A stretch of 6,818 nt of DNA from Hyphomicrobiales bacterium (GTDB taxonomy: Bacteria; Pseudomonadota; Alphaproteobacteria; Rhizobiales; Beijerinckiaceae). The translations under genes and the position numbers were made by a program. The notes beneath the pieces were generated by a model, which had not been told where the DNA came from, searched no databases, and saw nothing but the letters and a program-made list of their open reading frames with translations. How positions within the stretch are numbered: the first letter of the stretch is position 1; every line of letters begins with the position of its first letter. The stretch is taken from NCBI GenBank assembly GCA_028290085.1, contig JAQGKN010000014.1, forward strand, positions 1-6,818, written 5' to 3'. Positions 1-6,193 of this stretch are shown one piece after another.

Positions 1-1
1 G

Positions 2-265
2 ATCTACATCCTCTTGTGCCTGGCGCAAAACTGCGGCACTTGCGAGATGCCGACAGTCTTTAAGATCGTGGGGACGACTGACGTTGCCACGCGGCAACAA
101 ATTCAGGCGCTAGAAGCGAGGGGCCTAGTTACTCTTGAGGTGATTCCCGACAACCGGCGCAGCAAACTCATTCGCCTATCAGCAAAGGGCGAGAAGCTGA
201 TGTCCTCGTACGAGATGCGCATGCAGGCGATAATCTCGTGGGCCAGCGCTGGCCCATTCCGATAA
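2..265 (+). CDS. MarR-like winged-helix transcriptional regulator, 3' part (start outside window)
   Basis: About 87 residues of an open frame are visible. It is already open at the left edge (I-Y-I-L before the in-frame TTG at 14), so the true start is most likely upstream of the window. The visible part reads like the C-terminal half of a MarR-type winged helix: a recognition-helix region (TDVATRQQIQALEARGLV) followed by a beta-wing (LEVIPDNRRSKLIRLSAKGEKLM), where the N-R-R-S-K plus L-S-A-K-G pattern stands in for the family's D-R-R and L-T-x-x-G. MarR proteins are dimeric DNA-binding regulators, often responding to aromatic or phenolic ligands. The gene ends 142 bp from the convergent end of livF, so it is not part of that operon; a role in controlling the transporter is only possible by proximity. 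An 18-bp perfect palindrome overlaps its last codons. A PadR-like or other winged-helix family is the alternative. Confidence 0.6.
   Translation: MYILLCLAQNCGTCEMPTVFKIVGTTDVATRQQIQALEARGLVTLEVIPDNRRSKLIRLSAKGEKLMSSYEMRMQAIISWASAGPFR
239..256. repeat. 18-bp perfect palindrome overlapping the 3' end of the MarR-like gene
   Basis: TGGGCCAGCGCTGGCCCA is fully self-complementary. As RNA it can fold into a 7-bp stem with a GCGC tetraloop, ending seven bases before the TAA stop at 263-265. No T-run follows, so it is not a classical intrinsic terminator. It could act as an mRNA 3' stabiliser or as a protein-binding dyad. Confidence 0.5.
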
Positions 266-407
266 GCTCTATTCATACACCTGTGCACAGACGGCAACTT
301 CGTCGAGAAGGCGGACAGTGGGCGGACAAAGACCTCACGCCGGAGTTCGCTTGGTTCTGCGGAACCGACACTTACGATCGAGGCTCACCTTACCCAGGAA
401 TGGCGAA
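266..407. other. Convergent intergenic region between the MarR-like gene and livF
   Basis: The 142 bp separate two convergent genes and contain no convincing gene. Two small dyads are visible: the 10-bp palindrome CTGTGCACAG at 281-290, and GGTTC (353-357) with GAACC (362-366) around a 4-nt loop. The latter could sit in the 3' untranslated region of the liv mRNA. Neither is followed by a T-run in either direction, so no intrinsic terminator can be called with confidence. Confidence 0.4.
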
Positions 408-1124
408 TCAATCCGACCCAAGGTACGCGTCCCTGACAGCGGGGTCCTTCGACAACTCGGTCACGTTTCCCTCGCGGACGATCCGACCAGTTTCCATGAC
501 GTAGGCACGATCAGCAACGGCGAACGCTGCGAAGACATCCTGCTCAACGAGCAGAATGGTCATACCTTGTGCACGAACGTCGTTGAGGACCACTAACAAT
601 TGGTCGACAATTACCGGCGCGAGCCCAAGGCTCATCTCGTCGATGATGAGAAGACGCGGCGCAGCCATTAGCGCGCGCGCCATGGCGCACATTTGTTGTT
701 CGCCGCCCGACATGTTCCCGGCCAATTGGCGGCGGCGCTCCGCCAGGATCGGAAACAGGCGATAGACCCATTCGAAGCTCTTGCGCACGCCCCCAGGGTC
801 ACGCCGTAGGCGGCAGCCCATCAACAGGTTTTCTTCAACCGTCATGCGCCCGAAGAGCTGGCGTCCTTCCGGCACCTGCACAATTCCCCGCGCGAATGCC
901 TCTTCCGGAGATAGCGGCAGAAGATCCGTCCCGGCGAATTCCAGAAGCCCGGTGGCGGGAATGATCCGCGAGACCGCGCGCAACAGGGTTGTCTTGCCCG
1001 CGCCGTTGCTGCCCACTAGCGCGACGATCTCGCGCTCCTGAATGGTAAGGTTCACGTCCGATAGGATCGGGACAGCCCCGTAGCCCGCGTTCAGGCCGGA
1101 GATCTTCAGTAAGGGCGCGGTCAT
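408..1124 (-). CDS. livF: Branched-chain amino acid-type ABC transporter, ATP-binding protein LivF
   Basis: This 238-residue protein is one of the two ATPases that drive a HAAT-family importer, sitting on the cytoplasmic face of the LivHM permease. An aromatic A-loop residue (Y15) precedes the Walker A motif GSNGAGKTT (residues 38-46). The segment PEGRQLFGRMTVEENL (85-100) is highly characteristic of LivF and follows the Q-loop Q83. The ABC signature is MSGGEQQ (138-144), Walker B is LLIIDE (158-163) with catalytic E163, and the D-loop is SLGLAP. The switch-loop position reads VEQ (Q195) instead of histidine, which is normal for LivF proteins. The start ATG overlaps the livG stop as ATGA, and GAGG lies five bases upstream. 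It is the last gene of the operon. Length is typical of the family. Confidence 0.95.
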   Translation of the reverse strand: MTAPLLKISGLNAGYGAVPILSDVNLTIQEREIVALVGSNGAGKTTLLRAVSRIIPATGLLEFAGTDLLPLSPEEAFARGIVQVPEGRQLFGRMTVEENLLMGCRLRRDPGGVRKSFEWVYRLFPILAERRRQLAGNMSGGEQQMCAMARALMAAPRLLIIDEMSLGLAPVIVDQLLVVLNDVRAQGMTILLVEQDVFAAFAVADRAYVMETGRIVREGNVTELSKDPAVRDAYLGSD

Positions 1125-1867
1125 GTGCGCCTCGTTCCGAGATAGGCCGCCACAACGCGCGGGTCCGACAGCACGGCGCTCGGCTCGCCTTCTGCGATCT
1201 TCTCACCGTGGTGCAGGACCATGACGCGATCCGACAGGTGGCGAATGGCCTTCATTACATGCTCAATGATGAGAATCGATACGCCTCGCTCTCGCACTTT
1301 CCGCACCAGTCCCACCACTTCGTCCACTTCGACGAGATTCAGACCCGCCATCACTTCGTCGAGCAGTAGGAGCTTCGGATTGAGGGCCAGCGCCTTTGCA
1401 AATTCCAGGCGCTTGCGATCGGGACCGCCGAGCGCCTCCGCGCTCTGGCCGATGCGATGGGTGAGCCCGGTAAACTCGATCCATTCCCGCGCGCTCTCCC
1501 TGGCCCGGGCGATGGATGTCTCACCTCCGCCGGTTCCAAACAGCGCGCCGACCACGACGTTATCGAGCACCGAGAGACCGGGAAACGGTTTCATTACCTG
1601 GAAGGTGCGCGAAATGCCCAAATGCGCTCGTTGGAACGGGCGTAAGTGATCGATAGGCTGGCCCTTGAAAAAAATTGAGCCGTGATCGGCTCGAATTGTT
1701 CCGCTGATCATATTGACCAGCGTCGTCTTGCCGGCGCCATTGGGGCCGATCAGGCCGAGCACTTCATTCTCCGCGAGAGAGAAGCTTACGTCGTCTATGG
1801 AGACGAGCCCCTGGAAACGCTTGGTCAACCGGCGGCCTTCGAGGACCGGCACCGCTGTCGCGCTCAT
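1121..1867 (-). CDS. livG: Branched-chain amino acid-type ABC transporter, ATP-binding protein LivG
   Basis: This 248-residue ATPase pairs with LivF as a nucleotide-binding heterodimer. Walker A is GPNGAGKTT (41-49), the Q-loop is RTFQ (Q90), Walker B is LLLLDE (166-171) with E171, and the H-loop histidine is H203 in IIEH. The ABC signature region is non-canonical: LGGPDRKRLE (146-155) replaces an LSGGQ-like motif. A xRKRLE form is a known feature of one LivG subgroup, so function is probably retained, although GGPD is unusual to my eye. The insert after the Q-loop (FPGLSVLDNVVVGALFG) is LivG-like. ATG overlaps the livM stop as ATGA, and GGGAG lies eight bases upstream, so translation is likely coupled. 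The family and the livM-livG-livF order leave little doubt about the assignment. Confidence 0.95.
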   Translation of the reverse strand: MSATAVPVLEGRRLTKRFQGLVSIDDVSFSLAENEVLGLIGPNGAGKTTLVNMISGTIRADHGSIFFKGQPIDHLRPFQRAHLGISRTFQVMKPFPGLSVLDNVVVGALFGTGGGETSIARARESAREWIEFTGLTHRIGQSAEALGGPDRKRLEFAKALALNPKLLLLDEVMAGLNLVEVDEVVGLVRKVRERGVSILIIEHVMKAIRHLSDRVMVLHHGEKIAEGEPSAVLSDPRVVAAYLGTRRT

Positions 1868-2808
1868 AGTCGATGCTCCCGCACGTTGCGCAAGAAGTAG
1901 CGCCAGCCAGGTTCCTTGGCCAAAGCCAGGTCGGCAATGCCCTTCGGCATGAAAAGGACGGCTAGCACGATCACCACGCCGAACAGAAGCGCCGCGGCCG
2001 TGGAAATCCAGAAGGCTAGTAATTCATAAATTGTGGAGAGAAGAAACGAGCCTATGACCGGCCCAAAAACAGTGCCGGAACCACCGAACACGGCCATGAT
2101 AACCATCCTGACGTTCAGGGTCGGGTCGAACGCGCTCGCCGGGTCCACGAATGTGATCCAGTATGCGTGGATCCCTCCTGCGATGGAGGTAAACAACGAG
2201 GCGAGGACGAGTGCTGCGACTTTGTAGCGCGTTGTATTCACGCCCATCGTTCCGGCCGCATCCTCGTCCTCACGGATTGCTATCAGGGCCATGCCGAACC
2301 GACTCATTGAGAGCCAGGCGACACACACGGTCGTCACGACGAGCAACCCGAGCGAGAGTTCGTAGAACATCGGATCGGCGCGCGTCAGCGGAAGTATGAG
2401 GCCGATGTTGGCACCGGCGATATCCATATTCGAGACGATCGCCCCCATGACGCCGGACAAGCCGAGCGTCGCGATCGCAAAATAAGGCCCGCGAAGCCGC
2501 AGGATCGGCAAACCGACGATCAGCGCACATATCACGGCCAATAATGCGCCCAGCATGAGCCCGACCCAGAAGGGCAAGCCGAACTGTGCCATGGCAATGG
2601 CCGTACCATAAGTTCCGAGGCCATAGAAGACAGAATTGCCGAAGGACACGTAACCCGCGAAGCCGCCAAGAATATTCCAGGATTGTGCCAAGGTCGCCAG
2701 CAGCAGCGTATTGATCGCAAACTGGAGCATGACGTCGCTGGCGATCCAGGGCAGGAAAGCCAGCATGATGACGCTCATAATGACGAGCACGAGAACGGAT
2801 CGCTGCAT
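1864..2808 (-). CDS. livM: Branched-chain amino acid-type ABC transporter, permease LivM
   Basis: This integral inner-membrane protein of 314 residues forms the translocation path together with LivH. Hydrophobic segments alternate along the whole length. Family hallmarks are the WNILGGFAGYVSFGN region (residue ~45-59), the LRLRGPYFAIATLG segment (~104-117), a cytoplasmic coupling stretch RFGMALIAIREDEDAAGTMGVN (~171-192, quoted here only as its key run R-x-x-E-D-x-x-A-x-x-x-G), and FGGSGTVFGPVIG (~242-254), the LivM counterpart of the family's GGxGTxxGP motif. Two starts are possible. GTG at 2811 gives 315 residues and a GTGA overlap with livH. ATG at 2808 overlaps the livH TGA by one base, and its spacing of seven bases from a GAGGG ribosome-binding sequence is better, so I prefer it. 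The C-terminus has a short charged tail (REHRL). Nothing looks broken. Confidence 0.93.
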   Translation of the reverse strand: MQRSVLVLVIMSVIMLAFLPWIASDVMLQFAINTLLLATLAQSWNILGGFAGYVSFGNSVFYGLGTYGTAIAMAQFGLPFWVGLMLGALLAVICALIVGLPILRLRGPYFAIATLGLSGVMGAIVSNMDIAGANIGLILPLTRADPMFYELSLGLLVVTTVCVAWLSMSRFGMALIAIREDEDAAGTMGVNTTRYKVAALVLASLFTSIAGGIHAYWITFVDPASAFDPTLNVRMVIMAVFGGSGTVFGPVIGSFLLSTIYELLAFWISTAAALLFGVVIVLAVLFMPKGIADLALAKEPGWRYFLRNVREHRL

Positions 2809-3665
2809 CACGCGGCCCTCAAGGCATGCGCTGGCCTTACGACCAGAATGACAACGAGGAGCAGGAAGCTGACTACGTCTGTATAGGTAGGACCAATGTA
2901 TAGGGCCGCCAGAGATTCGGCCACGCCCACCACGATGCCTCCGAGGATGACTTTGAACGGGTTGGCGAGCCCTCCGAGAATGGCGATGACGAAAGACTTC
3001 GCGGTCAGGCTGCTCCCGATATAGGGGGTCAGATGTGAGATCATTCCGTAGAGGCCACCCGCTGCCCCGGCAAGCGCGGCCCCGATGCCGAATGTGACGG
3101 CATAGACCTGGCGCGGATCGACACCGTAAAGACGCGCAGCGACGAGGTTCTGCGCGGTGGCACGAATCGCGCGGCCGAGCCCGGATTTATTCAAGAGAAA
3201 CCAGAGCGCGCTTGACAGCAAAAGGGCAATGCCGAAAGCGATAAGCCGCAGAACCGGCACCGTCAGACCCAGGAGCATAAAGTTAGCGCCTGAATAGCTC
3301 GGGTTGATGGTACGGAAATCGGCTGTAAAGACGACCTGGCCGAGATAGGTAATCACCACATCCAGGCCGAAGGTGATCAGGAGGGTGTTCAGCAGCGCCC
3401 CGCGAACGATCAGGTTCAGGAGAAAGCGCTGCAGCAGATAGCCGGTTGCGAACATGCTCGCCATGGCCACCGGAAGTGCGAGCAAAGGGTCGATCCCGAG
3501 CAACGTATAGCAGTAATACACGACATATCCACCGAGCATGATCAAGGCGCCATGCGCGAGATTTACGATGTTCAGCACGCCCCAGACGAGTGCCATGCCC
3601 AGCGCCATGAGCCCGTAAAGCGCGCCGAGCAGGACTCCATTCAAAAGCACCTGGGCAAGCAGCAA
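2808..3665 (-). CDS. livH: Branched-chain amino acid-type ABC transporter, permease LivH
   Basis: This is the second inner-membrane permease subunit, 285 residues. It opens with NGVLLGALYGLMALGMALVWGV (residues 9-30) and then LNIVNLAHGALIMLGGY (31-47), a signature region of LivH proteins. A cytoplasmic coupling stretch, GLGRAIRATAQNLVAARLYGVD (162-183), should contact the ATPases. ILGGLANPFKVILGG (229-243) corresponds to the conserved GGxGNxxGAxxGG loop, but the second half is divergent (N-P-F-K-V). The start is TTG at 3665. It is supported by a strong AGGGAGGA ribosome-binding sequence whose GGAGG core (3674-3678) lies eight bases upstream, and no ATG or GTG start lies between that site and the conserved N-terminus. 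The 143-bp gap to livK is the only large gap in the operon. Confidence 0.93.
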   Translation of the reverse strand: MLLAQVLLNGVLLGALYGLMALGMALVWGVLNIVNLAHGALIMLGGYVVYYCYTLLGIDPLLALPVAMASMFATGYLLQRFLLNLIVRGALLNTLLITFGLDVVITYLGQVVFTADFRTINPSYSGANFMLLGLTVPVLRLIAFGIALLLSSALWFLLNKSGLGRAIRATAQNLVAARLYGVDPRQVYAVTFGIGAALAGAAGGLYGMISHLTPYIGSSLTAKSFVIAILGGLANPFKVILGGIVVGVAESLAALYIGPTYTDVVSFLLLVVILVVRPAHALRAA

Positions 3666-3673
3666 ATGGCGTT

Positions 3674-3678
3674 CCTCC
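3674..3678 (-). promoter_or_regulatory. Shine-Dalgarno sequence fixing the TTG start of livH
   Basis: GGAGG on the minus strand, within AGGGAGGAA, lies eight bases before the TTG at 3665. It is the evidence for choosing a non-ATG start for livH. Confidence 0.7.
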
Positions 3679-3752
3679 CTTGAAGCTCCGGGCGTTACGC
3701 GTGCGGTTCGAGACTCGATGGCATCTGCGCCTGCATGGAAGTCGGCAAGCTT

Positions 3753-3768
3753 GCGGGAAACGTCCCGC
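3753..3768 (-). other. Hairpin in the livK-livH intergenic region (possible mRNA stabiliser or attenuator)
   Basis: On the minus strand GCGGGA and TCCCGC pair perfectly around a CGTT tetraloop, inside the 143-nt gap after livK. No U-run follows, so full termination is unlikely. In periplasmic-binding-protein operons a hairpin here commonly protects the upstream mRNA or causes partial termination, so more binding protein than permease is made. That role is inferred from position. Confidence 0.4.
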
Positions 3769-3808
3769 GTCAGGTTTACCCCCGAGCAGAGCTACTTACC
3801 AATCGGTT

Positions 3809-5014
3809 TCAGGGTCGCCTGTTCCAGGGCGGGATTGGATAGTACGCCTTGTTCAGGACGCGGTCCGTGTAGACGGGCACCACCTTGCCGTCCTGTATCT
3901 GGATAACGATCTGCGGCAGCACAATTTGGCCGTTCGGGCCATATTTGATATGTGCGTAGACGCTGTCGAACTCCACTTTCGCAATCGCATCGCGTACCGC
4001 CTTGGGATCAAGAGACCCTGCTTGCTCGAAAGCCATCGCAAACGTCTCGACATCCGCGACAGCGGAGGCGGCGTGATAATCGGGAGCGTATTGATACTTG
4101 TCCGCATAGTCTTTGGCGAAAGCAATTGCGTCGCCGAACCAGCGGTCCTTGAGGCTCGCATCGGCAAGCCAGGAGGTCATGCCGAAGGCGAAGTCGGCGT
4201 CCTTGCCAAGTGCTTTACGGAAATCCTCGGTCGGAACGCCTACTGTAAATCCATAATAATTGGTCGGGTTGACGTTGAGCCCCTTCATCTGTCGCAAGAA
4301 GTTCAAAGCTTCCGTCTCATGCCCGCTCCACAGGATCGCATCGACGTTCTTCGACTTGATTTCTGCGAGGATCGTCGAGAAATCCGCGTTGCCCTCACGG
4401 TAGGTCTGATCCACCGCGAGTGTCATGCCCGCGTCTTTCACGTGATTACGGGTTCCTTTTGCCACAGACACATCAAAGCTGTCGTCCGCGGCAACGAGGG
4501 CAACCGTCCTCGGCTTTGGATCCGCCTTCGCGAGCATATCGAGGGTGCTCGCGTAATAATCATCCGCTGGCGGTAGTGTCCCAAAGACATATTTGTAGCC
4601 GCGGCTATAGATCTGCGTCGACGCGCCGCCTCCCTGGACCATCGGGACCTGATACTTCTCGGCGATCGAGCTATCGTTCAGTGCGTGATTGCTGGCGAAT
4701 GGACCGAGCAGGAAGTTCACCTTGTCCGACGTGATTAACTGAACGTACTGGCGTACGCCCAGGTTCACGTCAGACTGATTATCGAGGAGAGTCAGACCAA
4801 GGTGATAGGTCTTGCCGCCAACATTGACTCCGCCCGCTGCATTGATCTTGTCGATCGTCAGTCGATAGGCGTCCCGATAATAACGGCCGGTATTGGCCTC
4901 AGATCCGGTGAGCTGGACGGCAGCACCCAGCTTGATGACGTCCTGCGCATGAGCAAGCCCGGCCGTTGCAAGCAGGGTTCCGATTGCACAAGCGAAAGAG
5001 TGCTTTCTGCTCAT
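3809..5014 (-). CDS. livK: Branched-chain amino acid-type ABC transporter, periplasmic substrate-binding protein
   Basis: This 401-residue protein captures the solute in the periplasm and delivers it to LivHM. It has a clear Sec signal peptide: basic MSRKH, a hydrophobic core ([13 protein letters not shown]) and an A-H-A site with predicted cleavage after A23. The mature part is a Peripla_BP_6-type (Leu/Ile/Val-binding fold) protein. It starts with [18 protein letters not shown] (27-44) and A-Y-R-L-x-I-D-x-I-N-A-A-G-G-V (49-63), and also shows [12 protein letters not shown] (102-113) and [14 protein letters not shown] (119-132). It is not the classic E. coli LivK, and the solute cannot be predicted. 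The ATG has an excellent AGGAGGAAG ribosome-binding sequence, seven bases away from the GGAGG core. It is the promoter-proximal gene of livKHMGF. The ending [10 protein letters not shown] fits the family's usual Pro-Trp-basic tail. Confidence 0.92.
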   Translation of the reverse strand: MSRKHSFACAIGTLLATAGLAHAQDVIKLGAAVQLTGSEANTGRYYRDAYRLTIDKINAAGGVNVGGKTYHLGLTLLDNQSDVNLGVRQYVQLITSDKVNFLLGPFASNHALNDSSIAEKYQVPMVQGGGASTQIYSRGYKYVFGTLPPADDYYASTLDMLAKADPKPRTVALVAADDSFDVSVAKGTRNHVKDAGMTLAVDQTYREGNADFSTILAEIKSKNVDAILWSGHETEALNFLRQMKGLNVNPTNYYGFTVGVPTEDFRKALGKDADFAFGMTSWLADASLKDRWFGDAIAFAKDYADKYQYAPDYHAASAVADVETFAMAFEQAGSLDPKAVRDAIAKVEFDSVYAHIKYGPNGQIVLPQIVIQIQDGKVVPVYTDRVLNKAYYPIPPWNRRP

Positions 5015-5108
5015 TTCACTTCCTCCTGTGACTTGTTATTTCTTCGCCATTTGAACTCCCGCCCTCGACATAAGCACTGGTATGCGGGCCTCCTGGATGA
5101 GCATGTGA
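5015..5108 (-). promoter_or_regulatory. livK leader / candidate promoter region
   Basis: Only 94 bp separate livK from the 78-residue gene upstream. The GGAGG ribosome-binding core is at 5022-5026. An imperfect dyad lies further up: GCCC (5061-5064) and CATA (5069-5072) pair with TATG (5081-5084) and GGGC (5086-5089) around an 8-nt loop. It could be an operator or a weak end-of-transcript structure for the upstream gene. I cannot see a convincing sigma70 or sigma54 promoter, so the start of the liv transcript is not located. Confidence 0.35.
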
Positions 5109-5345
5109 TCACTCCATGAGAAGTACGACGGTCCCCACGGGCCATTCCGTTGCGCCACCTTTCTCGACGCCCAGGAGTTCAGCAAGTGTACCCGGCAGCT
5201 CATACATCGTTGCGTGACTATCGGCCAAATCCGGGAAGAGCCTAACCAACGTCGCCTTCGCGGATTCTAGCTCATCCTCACCAACAAAAAAGGCCCGCTC
5301 ACCAAGATCAGTTTCCATGATAACGGCTGCGTAGATCTTTTGCAT
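5109..5345 (-). CDS. Hypothetical 78-residue protein
   Basis: I do not recognise the family. The protein is acidic and looks like a compact alpha/beta fold: a beta strand (KIYAAVIMET), a charged turn with ERAFFVGED, a helix (ELESAKATLVRLFPD), then LPGTLAELLGVEKGGATEWPVGTVVLLME. There is no signal peptide, membrane segment or cysteine. The ATG at 5345 is preceded by only a weak GGTGAG ribosome-binding sequence about eight bases away. It lies 146 bp downstream of the 66-residue gene on the same strand and 94 bp upstream of livK. Its protein-like composition and lack of a better frame support real coding, but it could equally be cargo of the accessory region to its right. An inverted pair GCTGT/ACAGC (5379-5383 and 5392-5396) lies just upstream and could be an operator. 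Confidence 0.6.
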   Translation of the reverse strand: MQKIYAAVIMETDLGERAFFVGEDELESAKATLVRLFPDLADSHATMYELPGTLAELLGVEKGGATEWPVGTVVLLME

Positions 5346-5491
5346 AACTGGTACTCACCGGTCCCATTTCACCCATATGCTGTAATACCTGACAGCGTTT
5401 AAGCAGCAGGATCCGCTTTCGTGGAAGCCGCTAACCAGGTGATCAACGCCCAAGCCCGCGGGAAATTAATCCGGCCGCTTGTGGACGCATG
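5346..5491. other. Intergenic region between the 66- and 78-residue genes
   Basis: No gene or terminator is evident in these 146 bp. The inverted pair GCTGT (5379-5383) and ACAGC (5392-5396), spaced eight bases, is the only dyad I noticed. It lies 34 bases before the ATG of the 78-residue gene. Promoter hexamers are not convincing. Confidence 0.3.
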
Positions 5492-5692
5492 CTACGGCTG
5501 CAAAGCTTCAAGGGCCGCCTCCGGGACAGAAATGATGTCACGTCTCGGCTCGAGGACTTCGACGGAATACTCTCCGCCCTCGGACGTCGCGATCACGACA
5601 CACTCCGTACCCGCTGGGAATACGACGCCACCCCACTCAACATCCTGCTTGAGGACAGCAACGTCGCCGGATTGAAATTCATCCTGTCTCAT
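5492..5692 (-). CDS. Small hypothetical protein, SH3-like (DUF4926-type resemblance)
   Basis: This 66-residue protein has a sequence pattern typical of small SH3-like barrels: GDVAVLKQDVE (strand, 9-19), GGVVFPAGTECVVIATSE (two strands around a P-A-G-T turn, 21-38), GGEYSVEVLEP (39-49), and a final helical end VPEAALEAL. The G-D-x-x-x-L-x-x-D-x-x-x-x-x-x-x-x-A-G-T layout is similar to DUF4926 proteins, which I recall being encoded beside other small proteins in accessory regions. This match is by eye only. The ATG at 5692 has a weak GAGAG ribosome-binding sequence. The neighbours are the CHRD remnant 62 bp upstream and the 78-residue gene downstream, all on the minus strand. No catalytic residue can be named. 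Confidence 0.6.
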   Translation of the reverse strand: MRQDEFQSGDVAVLKQDVEWGGVVFPAGTECVVIATSEGGEYSVEVLEPRRDIISVPEAALEALQP

Positions 5693-5739
5693 GACGAACT
5701 CTCGTGCGTTTCCGAGAAGAGCAGCCTCGCTACAGAGCT

Positions 5740-5749
5740 GCCACGTGGC
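5740..5749. repeat. 10-bp palindrome GCCACGTGGC between the CHRD remnant and the 66-residue gene
   Basis: A perfect 10-bp palindrome with a CACGTG core lies just past the CHRD stop codon (5755-5757) and 47 bp before the ATG of the 66-residue gene. It could be a regulator site for the small gene or chance; nothing else supports a function. Confidence 0.25.
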
Positions 5750-5754
5750 TTTCC

Positions 5755-6039
5755 CTATTGTTCCTTTACAACCTGCCCGCGAACCTCCCCGTTCGGATTG
5801 GCCGCGGTGTGAACATTGAAGTAGGTCTGACTCGCCATGAACGCCTTAGACTGATCATCGGTAAGGGTCGCAGCCCCCTCAAACGCACCGGTACTCACCC
5901 CCGAGGCTGGCACAAGCACGCCAGCATTCTTGCCGGGATCTGCAGGGCCATGAAAGTGGGCAGCTGTTGCGTTGCCGCTAAGGCCAGAAACTGTGCCACG
6001 CCATGTAAGCTTTTTGCTCTTGGTGGTGGACGCAGTCAA
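5755..6039 (-). pseudogene. CHRD-domain protein, 5'-truncated
   Basis: The frame contains the diagnostic C-terminal two thirds of a CHRD domain: SKKLTWRGTVSGLSGN, the AAHFHGPA motif (residues 26-33 counted from TTG), then YFNVHTAANPNGEVRGQV (73-90). CHRD proteins are usually secreted, with a signal peptide and an N-terminal strand pair; these and roughly 45-50 residues are missing. The only usable start is TTG at 6039, with no good ribosome-binding sequence. Upstream the frame stays open to a TGA about 6132, but it has no ATG or GTG and reads through CAGGGAA-type repeats, giving a peptide containing REFPVIFPESREN. The original gene head was therefore probably replaced by repeat DNA near 6040-6055. 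Expression is doubtful. If made, the product would stay in the cytoplasm because it has no export signal. The CHRD assignment itself is strong; the pseudogene call is inference. Confidence 0.7.
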
Positions 6040-6060
6040 CTTCGAACCGGTCTCCGCATG

Positions 6061-6084
6061 ATTTTCCCTGCTTTCAGGGAAAAT
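6061..6084. repeat. Perfect 10-bp inverted repeat hairpin
   Basis: ATTTTCCCTG (6061-6070) pairs perfectly with CAGGGAAAAT (6075-6084) around CTTT. Read on the plus strand the descending arm ends AAAAT, and on the minus strand it also ends AAAAT, so it is not a standard terminator in either direction. It sits immediately upstream of the CHRD remnant. Confidence 0.7.
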
Positions 6085-6165
6085 TACAGGGAATTCCCGG
6101 ACACGGCCGTTCTTTTGGGGGCTGGCGGAAATATATCAGTCTTTAAATCAGTGACTTATGAGCAA

Positions 6166-6193
6166 AATTCCCTGCGCGTCAGAGCAGGGAATT
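6166..6193. repeat. Inverted CAGGGAATT pair, 9-bp stem
   Basis: AATTCCCTG (6166-6174) and CAGGGAATT (6185-6193) form a perfect 9-bp stem with a 10-nt loop. It is the second inverted unit of the repeat cluster, about 100 bp from the first. Confidence 0.65.

Noticed and set aside
584..595. Loss of the H-loop histidine in LivF (VEQ instead of a His-containing motif).
   Set aside because: Glutamine at this position is the normal LivF form, so it is not a defect; the motif itself lies at residues 193-195 of the protein on the minus strand.
3789..3832. A second reading frame at the livK 3' end gives [11 protein letters not shown] before a TAG, suggesting a frameshifted C-terminus.
   Set aside because: The in-frame ending [10 protein letters not shown] matches the Pro-Trp-basic tail usual for this binding-protein family, so no frameshift is needed.
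3680..4576. A 298-codon plus-strand ORF opposite livK.
   Set aside because: It is antisense to a gene with clear family motifs and signal peptide, has no domain pattern, and is explained by GC-rich codon structure.
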